Of a stretch of 28,375 nt of DNA, positions 9,601 through 18,260 are shown piece after piece (the stretch's first letter is position 1; each line of letters begins with the position of its first letter). Both the position numbers and the translations under genes were made by a program. This DNA is from Pseudopyrenochaeta lycopersici (Eukaryota > Ascomycota > Dothideomycetes > Pleosporales > Pseudopyrenochaetaceae). The stretch is from the NCBI GenBank assembly GCA_003313425.1, contig NHZP01000174.1, forward strand, positions 1-28,375. Direction: 5' to 3'. The notes under the pieces are model-generated. The model ran no database searches. It was not told the origin of the DNA and saw only the letters and a list, made by a program, of their open reading frames with translations.

Positions 9601-11340
9601 AGAAGGTTTAGGTTTTAAAGTAAGGCAGATTAGGAAAAAGTATAATGTTTTAATAAAGTAGATTGCAGGGGAAGAAGGCGAAGAAATGAGGATTAGGGTT
9701 TTAGAGGTAAAGAGAAGGTTAGAGTGGTAGGAAAGAGGTAAAGGGGAATGTTAAAAGCGAAAAAAAGGGAGAAGAGAGTTGTAGAGAAGAGAAAAGGGCG
9801 GTGAGAGTTGGGAGGACAGGTAAAGATGAAGTTAAAAAAGTTGTGAAAGGGAGGTAAGTAGAGAAAACAGGAGAAGGTAGAGAGAGTAGAGAAAGTAGAG
9901 TAGGAGAAAAGAGAAGAAGAGAAAGAAGAGAAAAGAAGAGTAAGATAAGAGTAAAAATAGAAGAAGGAAAGGGTAAAGTGGTAAAACGAGTTAGTTTGGT
10001 AAGAAAAGAAGAAAGGCAAAAAGGGTAAGAGTAAGTAGAAGAAAAGAGTAGTTTAGTAGTTAAAAGAGGGTTATAAAGAAAGAAGAGAGTAAGGGAGAGG
10101 TAGAGGGTAAGGGAGAAAGTAGAAGTGAGGGTTGTAGGGGCGTAGAAGGGTAGGGGAGAGGGTTAGAGTTAAAAGAAAGAGGTAAGGGGGAAGGTTAAAG
10201 AGAAGAAAAGAGAAGAAGAGGAGGAAAGAAAAGGTAGTAAGTGTTAGAAGAGGGGAAAGAGGTTGAGAGAGTGTAAGAGTAAGGGTTTGGAAGGTTAAAA
10301 GAGTTAGAGTCGTAGGAAAGGATAAGAAGGTAAGTTGAAAGAGAAAAAAGAGAAAAGAAAAAGAGTTGCAGGAAAGAGAAAAGAAGGTTAAAAGTAGAGG
10401 GAAAAGGGAAGGTAAGAGTTAGAAGGAGAAGTAGAGAGAAAGTAAAAGAAGTTTAACAAGGGAGGTAAGTTGTAAAAAGGAGAGAGTAGAGAAAGTAGAG
10501 TAGAGAAGAAGAGAAGAGGAAGGAAAAAAGTAAGTAGAGAGTAGGTGCAAGTGTGAGAGAGAAAGTAAAGAAAAGTAGAGGGGTAAAGTTGTAAAAGTCG
10601 TAGAAAAAAGAGAAAAGAAGAGTAAGAGAAGAGTAAAAAAAGGAGAAGGAAAAAGAGGAAAGAGTAAAAGGATAAGTTTAGTAAGAAAAGAGTAAATAGA
10701 AGAAAAGAGGGTTATGGTTTGAGAAGAGAGTAAGGGAGAGGGAGAGGGTAAAAAAAGAGAGGGTTATGGTTTTGAGAGAAAGAGAGTAAGGTTTAGAGAG
10801 GGAAAAGTAGGGAAAAGTAGAGAGTAGGGGAAAAGGAGTAAGTTAAAGAGAGAAGGTAAAAAGAAGTGTATAGTAAAGTAAAGGAGAAAAGAGAGAAGAG
10901 TAAAAAAAAAGTAGAAATAGAGAAGGGTTAGTTTAAGAGAGAAAGAGTTTAAAAAGAGAAGAGAGTTTTGTTAGATAGAAAAGGGAGAAGGAGGATAGAA
11001 GTGGGAGTAAAGGGTAGGAAAGAGAGGAGAAAGAAAGAGAGTAGAGGGTGAGGGAGAGTAAGAGTAAGGGTGAGGGAGAGTAAGAGTGAGGGTGAGGGAG
11101 AGTAAGAGTGAGGGTGAGGGAGGAGGAGAGGGTTAGGGTTTTAGAAGAAGGAGAGGGTTAAGGTTTTAAGAGAAGTAAGGGAAAGGGGTTAGAGAGAGGG
11201 AGAGAGAAGTTAAATAGTAGAAAGAAGAGTAAAAAAAGGATGAGGAAAAAGTAAGGTGTTTAGAGAAAGTAAGGTAGTAAGGAAAGAGTAAAGAAAGAGA
11301 AGAAAAAGAAGGGTTAGTTTTTTAAGAAAGGAGGGAGAGA

Positions 11341-11445
11341 GTAGAAGTTGGGAGAGAGTAGAAGTTAGGAGAGAGTAGAAGTTAGGAGAGAGTAGAAGTT
11401 GGGAGAGAGTAGAAGTTGGGAGAGAGTAGAAGTTGGGAGAGTTGG
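11341..11445. repeat. 17-bp tandem repeat
   Basis: GGGAGAGAGTAGAAGTT and a one-base variant are repeated six times; GTAGAAGTT occurs at 11341, 11358, 11375, 11392, 11409 and 11426, exactly 17 bp apart. The copies are nearly identical, so the expansion is recent. Confidence 0.95.
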
Positions 11446-11466
11446 GGTTGTAGAAGTAAAAGGCAG

Positions 11467-11471
<5 letters not shown>

Positions 11472-11520
<49 letters not shown>
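11472..11520. repeat. GAA trinucleotide repeat
   Basis: About sixteen uninterrupted GAA units. Pure homopurine GAA tracts can form triple-stranded DNA, and this one lies within a much longer purine-rich strand. Confidence 0.97.
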
Positions 11521-11523
<3 letters not shown>

Positions 11524-12534
11524 GGAGAGAGTGTAAGGGAAGAGAGGTAAACAGGCGGAAAAGTAGAGGTTTAAGAAGAGTAGGAAAAGAAAAGAGAGGT
11601 AGGAGTTAGGAGTAAAGAGTAGAGGAGAGAAAGTAGAAGTAAAGGGATGTAGGGGTTGAGAAGGGTTAGAGTAGTAAGAAAGGCAGGGAAAGAGTAAAAG
11701 GGGGAAGAAAGTGTAAGGGAGAGGGTTAGAGTTGTAGGAAAGGTTAAGGGGGTTAGTTAAAAAAGAGAAAAGAAGAGTAAAAGTAGAGGAAAAAGGGAAG
11801 GTAATAGTTAGAAGAAGAGGTAGAGAAAAAGTAAAAGAAGTTTAGAAAGGAAGGTAGGTTATAAAAAGAAGAGAGTAGAGAGTATGTAGAAGTGTGAAAA
11901 AATAAGTAAAGAAAAGTAGGAGGAAAAAAAAAGTAGAGAGGTAAAGTTGTAAAGGTAGTAGGAAAAAGAGTAAAAAGAAGAAAAGAAGAAAAGAGGAAAG
12001 TAAGTAAAAAAGAAAAGAAAAAAGTTGAGGAAGAGAAGAGGAGGTGGAAGAAAAGGGTTGTTAAGAAGTAAAAGGGAGAGTTAAAAAGGAAGAAAAGAGT
12101 AAGGAAGAGAGGGAGAGGTTAAAAGGAGTAAGAGTGTAGTAGAGTAAGAAAGGGAGGGTTAGGGTTGTAAGAAGAGAGAAGTTTAAGTTTAAGGTAAAGG
12201 AAGGAGTTATAGAGAAGAAGGAGAGGGGGGAGGAAGGAGAAGAAAAGGGTAAAGAGTAGGAAAGAGAGGGTAAGCAAGTAAGGTAAGGTGTAAAGAGTTG
12301 GAAGTAGGGGTAAAGAAAAAGAGGGGAGGTAAAAGGTAAGAAAGAGAGGTAAAAGAGAGGGGGGGAGTTAGGTAGTAGAGGAGAGGAGTAAAAGAGAGAA
12401 AAGGGTAAAAAAAGAAGGGGTTGTAGTAGAGTTAAAAGGGAGTTAAAGGTGTAGGAGAAGTAGGTGTGAAGTTAGAAGAGTAGTAAAGGGTTAAGAAAGA
12501 AGGTAGTGAGGGTAGGAGAAAGGAAAAGAGGGAG

Positions 12535-12600
12535 AGGGTTAGGGTTTTAGAGGAGGAGAGGGTTAGGGTTTTAGAGGAGGAAAGGGTTAGGGTTTTAAGA
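12535..12600. repeat. Interstitial TTAGGGTTTT telomere-like repeat cluster
   Basis: Three copies of a 22-24 bp unit, GAGGGTTAGGGTTTTAGAG plus a purine linker. Each contains one perfect TTAGGG in the same orientation as the telomere repeats at 13494. Confidence 0.85.
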
Positions 12601-12779
12601 GAAAGAGAGTAGGGGAAAAAGAGAGAGGTAAAGAGAGAAAGTAGAAGAAAAGAAGAGTAGAGTAAAGTAAAGAAGAGAAGAAAGGATAAGAGTAAGGAAA
12701 AAAAGTAGAAGAAGTAAAGAAAAAGAGAAGAGAGTTTTGTTAGAAAGGTAGAAGGAAGAGTAAAGAGTAGGAAAGGGAG

Positions 12780-13155
12780 GGAGAAAGAAAGAGGGAGAGG
12801 GTAAGGGTAAGGATGAGGGAGAGTAAGAGAGAGGTAGAGGGTGAGGGAGAGTAAGAGTGAGGGTAAGAGAGAGGGTAAGGGAGAGGTAGAGGGTGAGGGA
12901 GAGTAAGGGTAAGGGAGAGGGAGGGTAAGGGTAAGGGAGAGGGAGAGTAAGAGTAAGGGTAAGAGTGAGGGGGAGTGAGGGTGAGGGAGAGGTAGAGGGT
13001 GAGGGAGAGGGAGGGTAAGGGAGAGGGAAGGTAAGAGTAAGGGTGAGGGAGAGTAAGAGTAAGGGTAAGGGAGAGGGAGAGGGAGGGTAAGGGTAAGGGT
13101 AAGAGAGAGGTAGAGGGTAAGGGAGAGTGAGAGTAAGGGAGAGGGAGGGTAAGGG
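12780..13155. repeat. G-rich hexamer array (GGGTAA, GGGAGA, GGGTGA)
   Basis: A long run of six-base units with G triplets in phase. They differ from permuted TTAGGG (GGGTTA) at one or two positions. It reads as a degenerate variant telomere array and would be strongly G-quadruplex prone. A shorter similar run lies near 11041-11120. Confidence 0.75.
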
Positions 13156-13260
13156 TAAGGGTTAGGGTTTTGAGAGAGAGAGAGGGTTAGGGTTTTAAGA
13201 GAGAGAGAGGGTTAGGGTTTTAAGAGAAAGAGAGGGTTAGGGTTTTGAGAGAAAGGTAGA
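13155..13260. repeat. Second TTAGGGTTTT telomere-like cluster
   Basis: Four copies of GAGGGTTAGGGTTTT followed by AAGAGAGAGA or GAGAGAAAG linkers, spaced about 24 bp, again in telomere orientation. Confidence 0.85.
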
Positions 13261-13493
13261 GAGTAGTAAAGTAAGAGAAGAAGAAGGGGAGGAGAGGAAG
13301 GAGTAAGAAGAGTTAAGAAGAGAGTAGTTAAGTAGGTGGAAGTAGAGGGAGTTAGAGAGGTTTAGGGGTTTAGAAGAAAGAGAGGTAAAGTAAAGGGAAG
13401 TTTTTTGGAGGGAGGGTGTTTAAAAGAGTTTAAAAGGGTGAAAAGAGTGAAAAGGAGGTAGAAGAGAGAAGGGGGAGGGGTGTTGGGGGTGGA

Positions 13494-13513
13494 TTAGGGT
13501 TAGGGTTAGGGTT
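13494..13513 (+). repeat. Perfect telomere repeats at the junction
   Basis: Three exact TTAGGG units (13494-13511) plus TT. The G-rich strand runs left to right, so these repeats are oriented as the end of the left-hand chromosome arm. The repeat array begins at once with CCTTTCACTAG. The array therefore lies on the distal side of, or is inserted in, a telomere tract. Confidence 0.95.
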
Positions 13514-13514
13514 C

Positions 13515-13812
13515 CTTTCACTAGAAAGTTGAGCAAGTGGTCGGCAGCCTTGCGCTGCCAGCCCTTGCAACTTTACAATTAAGCAGGGCCGACGAGTGGA
13601 ACGAGTAGCGAAGCGTTAAACTAGAATTAGTTTAGGGGCGCTGCACTTAGTAAGCAACGCAACGCACGGACGTAGCGTGAGATCATCTGATCTGTGGGTT
13701 GCCCACTCTTTTTCAATCAATCATTTGATTGGTCTATGGCGATAGACACGGGGTATCGGCACCCCGGTGCTTACTAGGGACTAGGTTCTCTTGGCGGTGC
13801 CATGGATAGAGG
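13515..13812 (+). ncRNA. U1 structured leader element
   Basis: Hairpins seen in order: GGCAGC/GCTGCC with loop CTTGC; GC-GAA-GC; AAACTA/TAGTTT; GCAG/CTGC closing these; GCAAC/GTTGC enclosing CACG/CGTG and AGATC/GATCT; CAATCA/TGATTG; GTCTAT/ATAGAC; GCACC/GGTGC, then CTAGGGACTAGG. The GGCAGC stem replaces CCAGC or GGAGC of other units with its partner changed to match. Unlike U2-U10 it has no upstream TATA, because the telomere repeat joins inside the promoter loop. Confidence 0.8.
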
Positions 13813-13848
13813 TATATAATAACCACAGGGGAGCTGTGTGCACGGAGT
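13813..13848 (+). promoter_or_regulatory. U1 core promoter: TATA, inverted repeat, CACGGAG
   Basis: TATATAAT at 13813, then CACAG(GGGAG)CTGTG, then CACGGAG at 13841, 28 bases below the TATA and so a probable transcription start. The first codon used here (13886) follows 45 bases later. Confidence 0.6.
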
Positions 13849-13885
13849 GTTCTACTTTGTGTAGTTTCATCTTTTCTACACTGCG

Positions 13886-14676
13886 ATGGCATCGCACACT
13901 GGGCAAGAGGCTGAGGCGGGTTTCGCTGGCACCCGTGTTCTCCCATCGACGATAGATGGGTTGCAGGAAGGAAGCGCTTCCGCATTGTCCGTAGGGACAC
14001 AAGCAGAGTTTAACGTAGTGAGGGATCACGTGCCTGGTAAGTGTCTCTTTATCTCGTTAGAGAGGTAAGTAGTTAGTAGGGGAGCCTATCTGACATGCGT
14101 ACAGTGTTCATGGGACGCGGTATTTCTCTCACGTTTAGTGTGGAGTTGTCGGGGAGACAATCATGTTGGATTACCAAAGAGAGTGGGCAGCCCCCTCGGC
14201 AGTGTGTGGAGCAACGACACAGAGCATGTCTGAAGTTCCATGAAGATCTCTGTGGCGGGGGCACCCGGCAGTCGCTCCTGGTCCTCAAGGTAGATGCACT
14301 CCAGGATGGGGTGGAGCGGAGCCAGGTTGTGTTTGCGGAGCTCTCAGTAGAGACATTCGATGTGCTTACACGGCGCATTCTACCTCTTATCACAACGTCA
14401 GAAGGCCAGAGGGCGGAGGCTTCTGTTGTTGACGAAGTGTTTTACGCGTTAGACGAAGGGGTTTTTAATACGCGGGTGGACTGCGCGTGTTTACTATATA
14501 AAGAGGTGTGAGCCTTGCGCGTCGGTACGTTCCCAGTCACGGAGGTTTATTCGTTTAGCTCGATTTTACGGCGTATGGCAGCGGTCAAAGCTTTATTGGT
14601 TATTGGGTTCAGCGATGCGGTAGGGACTATACAGCCGGAAGGCGAGGACTGGTTAACCTGCCGGCGTTCCTGCTGA
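13886..14676 (+). pseudogene. U1 gene, WITKESG family, frame-disrupted near its end
   Basis: Unrecognised family. Exon 1 (13886-14036, 50 codons plus one base) starts MASHTG and ends RDHVPG. The intron is 14037-14104: donor GTAAGT, CTGAC branch site, acceptor ACAG. Exon 2 from 14105 rejoins in frame (V from G|TG) as VFMGRGISLTFSVELSG. It contains WITKESGQPPRQCVEQ, VVFAELSVETFDVLTRRI and YALDEGVFNTRVDCAC, then stops at 14511. The rest of the family's C-terminus continues in other frames: KRCEPC with RRFIRLARFYG, then GFSDAVG with DWLTC, ending near 14676. So two frameshifts, near 14497 and 14600, separate it from a full copy. No signal peptide or membrane segment is obvious. CAC plus CEPC could bind zinc. 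It may be a pseudogene or carry assembly indels. Confidence 0.65.
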
Positions 14677-14689
14677 GCTGGTTGTAGTA

Positions 14690-14940
14690 GGTTTTTCTAC
14701 TCTTTATTAATGTATATGGGGTATACTAAGGTAGTAGTAGTAGTTGTCTACGATACGATTACGATGCGTTACATTTTGCGTATCAGCTTAGTTTAGTTTA
14801 GTACGTTATTATAAACAGTACGTTGATACACTCAATTTTATCTTTATTTCGGTAGTTACTGATTTTGTAATGGTAAAGTCGTTATGACAATGAGAAGTCG
14901 TTGTGGGGCGGAGCTCCGTCATGAAGGGTGGCTACGCTTA
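14690..14940. other. U1 3' AT-rich region
   Basis: No gene. It holds a small stem-loop, GTATA(TGGGG)TATAC, near 14712, and repeated TTTAGT strings. Confidence 0.5.
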
Positions 14941-15104
14941 CGATGGAACATGGAATTTTCCAAAAAAAAAATGGCTAAGTCCAATTTTGTTGTGGCTGGA
15001 GGGCCATGCAGAGTCACCTGGGGGTGTGGCGCGGAGAGCGCACAGGCCAGAACTCAACTTTTCTAGTGTGGCGCAGCCTATATATGATTCCTTTCACTAG
15101 AAAG
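14941..15104 (+). promoter_or_regulatory. Hairpin block and TATA-in-inverted-repeat ahead of U2
   Basis: GATGGAACAT box, A-run, ATGGCTAAGTCC, TGGC(TGGAGG)GCCA, GCGC(GGAGA)GCGC. Then CAACTTTTCTAGTG and CACTAGAAAGTTG face each other around a CTATATATG TATA box. The left arm has one extra T. Confidence 0.7.
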
Positions 15105-15385
15105 TTGTCAAGTGGTCACCAGCCTTGCGCTGGTTACCCTTGCCACTTTACAATTAAGCAGGGCACGCCTAGGGACTAGGCAGCGGAGCGTTAAACTACG
15201 AGTAGTTAGGGGCCATGCACTTAGTAAGCAACACGAAGCACGGACAGTGCGGGTCATCTGACCATGGTTGCCCACTCTACTTTCAGAGCTTTAGTCTGAT
15301 TGGTCTATGAATATGGACGCATGGAATTGGCATGGTTCTGCCTCTTAGGGACTAGGTGCTCTTGGCGGCGCACAAGGAAGGGACG
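15091..15385 (+). ncRNA. U2 structured leader element
   Basis: ACCAGC/GCTGGT; GCCTAG(GGA)CTAGGC, a perfect stem that is weak in most units; AACTA/TAGTT; GCAAC/GTTGC enclosing GCAC/GTGC and GGTC/GACC; CAGA/TCTG; GGCA/TGCC before TTAGGGACTAGG. Order and spacing match the other units. Confidence 0.8.
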
Positions 15386-15421
15386 TATATAACCACAACA
15401 GTTCCTCTGTTGTCACGGAGG
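15386..15421 (+). promoter_or_regulatory. U2 core promoter
   Basis: TATATAACC at 15386, inverted repeat ACAG(TTCCT)CTGT, CACGGAG at 15414 (28 bases from TATA). Confidence 0.6.
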
Positions 15422-15486
15422 TGGTGCACTCCCTCAACGGACAGTCAGATCGGGTAGTTTTCTGACCCGCATGGTTTGTGTAGGCT

Positions 15487-16279
15487 ATGGAGTTGCCACG
15501 CGTAGCAGAGCGCACAGAGAACGCGCTCCTCTTGACGGCTGATAGGCTTAGTAAGGGCATGTATGGCCCTCCCTTTGTAGGGGACGCTGCAGCCATTGAG
15601 TGGCTAATGTGTAACGTTTGCTGTAAGTCACGTGTCCATTGGGTTGGTTGGGGGAACAACTAACATGGTTGTATACCTTGTGGAACAGCAAGTGTCGGTG
15701 ACGTGTCATGTCAAGTCGCAGGCGAGTACTGTTGGTGGCTCACCAAGGAGAGTGGCAGCTCCCCCCAACGTGTGGTTCGAAGGTAGTGTGCGGATGCTCG
15801 GCTACCTTCTCTACCTCATGTTTTGGTTTGTGTTCCCCTAAAGCGCTACTCGTCTGGAAGGTCGATATTGCTGTTAGCGCTATGCAGATGCGGAGCGTTG
15901 TCGCGTTTGCGCAACTCTCCTTGATCACCTTGCGGATGTTTGGCATCGCGTATTGCCCAGTGTTTGGGTATCGGAAGGGGCCTTGGCGGATGCCTTTACT
16001 ATTGATGGATTATTCTCCGTGTTGGATTGCGGAGGCTTTTCTGGATCATTTTCGTGTGGGTGCACTTTGCAGGCGTCTTGTCAGCCCTGTTGCAGCTTGC
16101 CCATTACGCATCAGCGGTTTACACGTTGGGACAAGTTTAGCGGAGTGTGTCCTGATGGGCCCCATGGATGGTTTTCTGGGTGCAGTGATGCTGTCGGTAT
16201 GGTGCATCCGTCGAGGCTTGACTGGTTAACCTGTTTAGATGTTTGGGCGTCGCCCTTAGGGTTGTGTACGCATTGTTGA
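15487..16279 (+). pseudogene. U2 gene, WWLTKESG family, frame-disrupted
   Basis: Unrecognised family. Exon 1 (15487-15622, 45 codons plus one base) starts MELPRVAERTENALLL and ends EWLMCNVC. The intron is 15623-15688: GTAAGT, ACTAAC branch site, ACAG. Exon 2 rejoins in frame as SSVGDVSCQVAGEYC, then WWLTKESGSSPQRVV, and stops at TAG soon after. The family continues in a second frame with ALLVWKVD and VVAFAQLS, then in a third with DGLFSVLDCGGF, SCGCTLQASCQPC, HQRFTRWDKFSG, WFSGCSDAVG and DWLTC, ending at 16279. Against U1, the stretch between ESG and KVD is two bases longer and a second shift lies near 15925. The third-frame C-terminus keeps every family landmark, so decay is recent, or the indels are errors. 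Confidence 0.6.
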
Positions 16280-16485
16280 TGCGGAGGCAAAGATCTTGTA
16301 TGGCACAGTATATGTGTTGTCTCATATATATTTGTGAGTATTATTGGTAGATGGTTCTATTTACGATGGAATATGTGTGGGGGACCGTTTTTACCTTAGC
16401 AGCCTTTGGTTTTTTGTGCAGTGGTGGCTGCTTGTTCATTGTTTGCAGGATTTACTTGTAAGTATCTGCAGAGAGTATTTTTTCA

Positions 16486-16676
16486 AAAAAAAAATTGGCT
16501 AAGTACGACACAGTGTGGCGCAAAAAAAAAGTTGTCAATTGCCCTGTGCGCGATTTAGCGCGGTTCTGGAGGTACATGGTCCTCACCCAGTAGTGGGTGG
16601 GCGGGAGGTCACTCTCCAGCCACGTCAACTTTCTAGTGTGGCGTTCCGCCTATATATGATTCCTTTCACTAGAAAG
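16486..16676 (+). promoter_or_regulatory. Hairpin block and TATA-in-inverted-repeat ahead of U3
   Basis: A-run, TTGGCTAAGT box and a second A-run. Then CAACTTTCTAGTG and CACTAGAAAGTTG with a nested GGCG(TTC)CGCC hairpin and the TATATATG box in the loop. The GATGGAAC box of other blocks is missing. Confidence 0.65.
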
Positions 16677-16957
16677 TTGTCAAGTGGTCGAGGAGCCCCG
16701 TGCTCCTTGACCCCTGACACTTTACATGTAAGCAGGGCCAACGACTGGAAGGAGTAGCGAAGCGGTAGTCTTGAATAAGACTAGGGGCGCTGCACTTAGT
16801 AACCACAGCAAAGCACGGACGTGTGGTCGTCTGACATGGTGTGGCACGCTTTGATCTGTGATCTAATTGGTCTATGAACATAGACAGCATGGAGTGGGCA
16901 GAACCCTGCCAAGTATGGAATAGTATATCTCGGCAGAGAGGACCAGTCGGTAGGCGC
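16663..16957 (+). ncRNA. U3 structured leader element
   Basis: GGTC with GGAGC(CCCGT)GCTCC and GACC; GC-GAA-GC; AGTCTT(GAAT)AAGACT; CCACA/TGTGG in place of GCAAC/GTTGC, a double-sided change; GTCTATG(AA)CATAGAC; GGCAG(AACC)CTGCC. One of the best covariation cases in the array. Confidence 0.8.
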
Positions 16958-16997
16958 TATATAGGGTGTTCTTTAGCGCTTAGCTTCTGCACGGACT
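16958..16997 (+). promoter_or_regulatory. U3 core promoter
   Basis: TATATAGG at 16958 and CACGGAC at 16990. A short inverted repeat, AGCG(CTT)AGCTT, between them is weak. Confidence 0.45.
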
Positions 16998-17023
16998 GTG
17001 CTTGTAGCAGAATTATAAAGAGA

Positions 17024-17590
17024 ATGGCGTCTGCCGTGATTCTGTTCTCTTCTTTGGCTGTGCTATGCGGGGCCTTTTTTTGCACAGCTGCGGTGCGTCA
17101 CACGGAGGTGTGTTACAGAATTGGCCAATTGTCTCGAGCGCGGGACGCTGTTGTCGCGCGCGCAATGCGTACGGATGGTATGCTCATAGCCATGGGTACC
17201 ACACTTTTACGTAGTGTGGACGAGGGGGGTTCGCCAACCCGCTCACATGAAAGCGTGTTCTTCCGGAGGGATGATACGAGTAGCAAGACAGTGGCTACTT
17301 GGGTGGCAAGCACGTCGTGGCCGCACGTGACTACGTTGCCTCTACCTAGTGGTATGAACGGAGGAGGCGGCTCAACTGGTAGCCGTGGAGCGAGCGATGT
17401 GTTGTTAGCAACCGTTCTTGCGGTTGTTGCTTTTGTGGCAGCGCTGGTGGCGCTCTCGTTGGTTTTTATGGCGATGCACGGGAAGGTATTACGCGCGTGC
17501 TCTGGTGTAGAGCATCTACATTTCACGGCAATGTCGTTTCTGCTAGGGGCAAAACAAAAACATGCCCTACCATGCTCCGTTTTTTGGTAG
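17024..17590 (+). CDS. U3 gene: small putative membrane protein
   Basis: 188 residues, not recognised. The start at 17024 lies 34 bases after the CACGGAC box; a longer frame from 16874 would include promoter DNA and is unlikely. The N-terminus MASAVILFSSLAVLCGAFFC looks like a signal peptide or signal anchor. The middle is Ser/Thr/Gly-rich (SGMNGGGGSTGSRG). Residues about 124-148 (DVLLATVLAVVAFVAALV and onward) form a strong membrane segment, followed by a roughly 40-residue tail. It shares neither WITKESG nor the Cys motifs of other units, though it occupies the same slot between the same flanking elements. The frame is intact with no intron needed. Function unknown; a surface or secretory-pathway protein is a guess from topology. 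Confidence 0.6.
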   Translation: MASAVILFSSLAVLCGAFFCTAAVRHTEVCYRIGQLSRARDAVVARAMRTDGMLIAMGTTLLRSVDEGGSPTRSHESVFFRRDDTSSKTVATWVASTSWPHVTTLPLPSGMNGGGGSTGSRGASDVLLATVLAVVAFVAALVALSLVFMAMHGKVLRACSGVEHLHFTAMSFLLGAKQKHALPCSVFW

Positions 17591-18055
17591 CACGGTGCGC
17601 TTCTATAAGTTGTTTTGACTCTCTTAGCTGTGGAGCAGCGATTCTGGGTTGTATGCATAGGGTCTCAATAGTGGGACACGGCAGGCAGGATGCGTCCTCT
17701 GTTAAGGCTTCGTTCACCGTGTAGGTGTTATACATATTGCGTCAAGGATTTGCGCTGTGGGAGCGTTTGGTGTATGGTACAATATAGCTGCAGAGCTAGT
17801 CTCTTGCTGGGAACGGTGAATGCCGGTTGTTTGTTTCTGTTAGTACTCAGTAAATTCACAAAAAAAAATACTGAGTATTTACGTTGGAGTTACAGAGGGA
17901 CGTAGTATAGTTTGTATTGGTAAGTACCTATTTTACGGTTTATGTCTTTTATTTTCTGTTTCTTTAAAATAAAGTTATGGTGTATTGTAAAGTATAGTAA
18001 TTGTATTGCGTAGGCTTTGTACGGTGGTAAGAGCAACAAAGGATTTGTGGTGCAG
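17591..18055. other. U3 3' region
   Basis: No gene supported. It contains a 40-bp segment shared exactly with U8 (17653-17692) and a 9-bp perfect stem-loop, TACTCAGTA (17844) with TACTGAGTA (17869). An AATAAAG near 17967 could be a polyadenylation signal. Confidence 0.55.
17653..17692 (+). repeat. 40-bp segment identical to 25741-25780
   Basis: Starts ATGCATAGGGTCTC and ends GGCAGGATG. The flanks in U3 and U8 are otherwise unalike, so this is a local patch of recent exchange or a conserved element. Confidence 0.9.
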
Positions 18056-18067
18056 AGGTCAGTCAGG

Positions 18068-18260
18068 AAGGGTGTGGGCGCCCTTGGGATGGAATACCGA
18101 AGATCAAAAAAAAATGCGTAAGTCCATTTTCCGTGTGGCTGACGGTCATGCAGAGTCACGCTGGGTTGCTGTGGCGCGTTTTGCGCACAGACGGGTTGTG
18201 ATGGGCACGGGCCCATTCCGTCAACTTTCGAGTGTATATATGATTCCTTTCACTAGAAAG
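18068..18260 (+). promoter_or_regulatory. Hairpin block and TATA-in-inverted-repeat ahead of U4
   Basis: AAGGG/CCCTT, GATGGAATACCGAA box, A-run, AAAATG(CGTAAGTC)CATTTT, TGTGGCGCG(TTT)TGCGCACA, ATGGGC(ACG)GCCCAT, then CAACTTTCGAGTG facing CACTAGAAAGTTG with TATATATG between. ATGGGC/GCCCAT replaces GGGGC/GCCCC of U7 and U8. Confidence 0.75.

Larger units (their letters stand above)
9601..13490. repeat. Purine-rich, almost cytosine-free desert
   Basis: About 3.9 kb in which the + strand is built from A, G and T. I count roughly twenty cytosines (about 0.5%), each followed by A or G. It consists of degenerate GA-rich and GGGTAA-like repeats with no believable gene. Opposite-strand frames such as the Phe/Ser/Leu-rich one near 9700-10020 are artefacts of polypyrimidine sequence. 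It sits between the helicase gene and the TTAGGG repeat, as expected for subtelomeric filler. Confidence 0.9.

Noticed and set aside
9693..10019. Phe/Ser/Leu-rich opposite-strand frame
   Set aside because: An artefact of the polypyrimidine strand of the purine desert, with no motif or start context.
13515..13812. Group I intron or telomerase RNA identity for the leader
   Set aside because: I see no recognisable group I core elements and no CCCTAA-type template; CTAGGGACTAGG is not a telomere template.
14497..14600. Programmed ribosomal frameshifting to join the family frames
   Set aside because: The frame changes occur at different places in each copy, and U1 and U9 between them show an uninterrupted consensus, so random indels fit better.
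16874..17023. Longer N-terminus for the U3 protein
   Set aside because: It would translate leader hairpins, the TATA box and the CACGGAC box; the internal ATG at 17024 gives a signal-like start.
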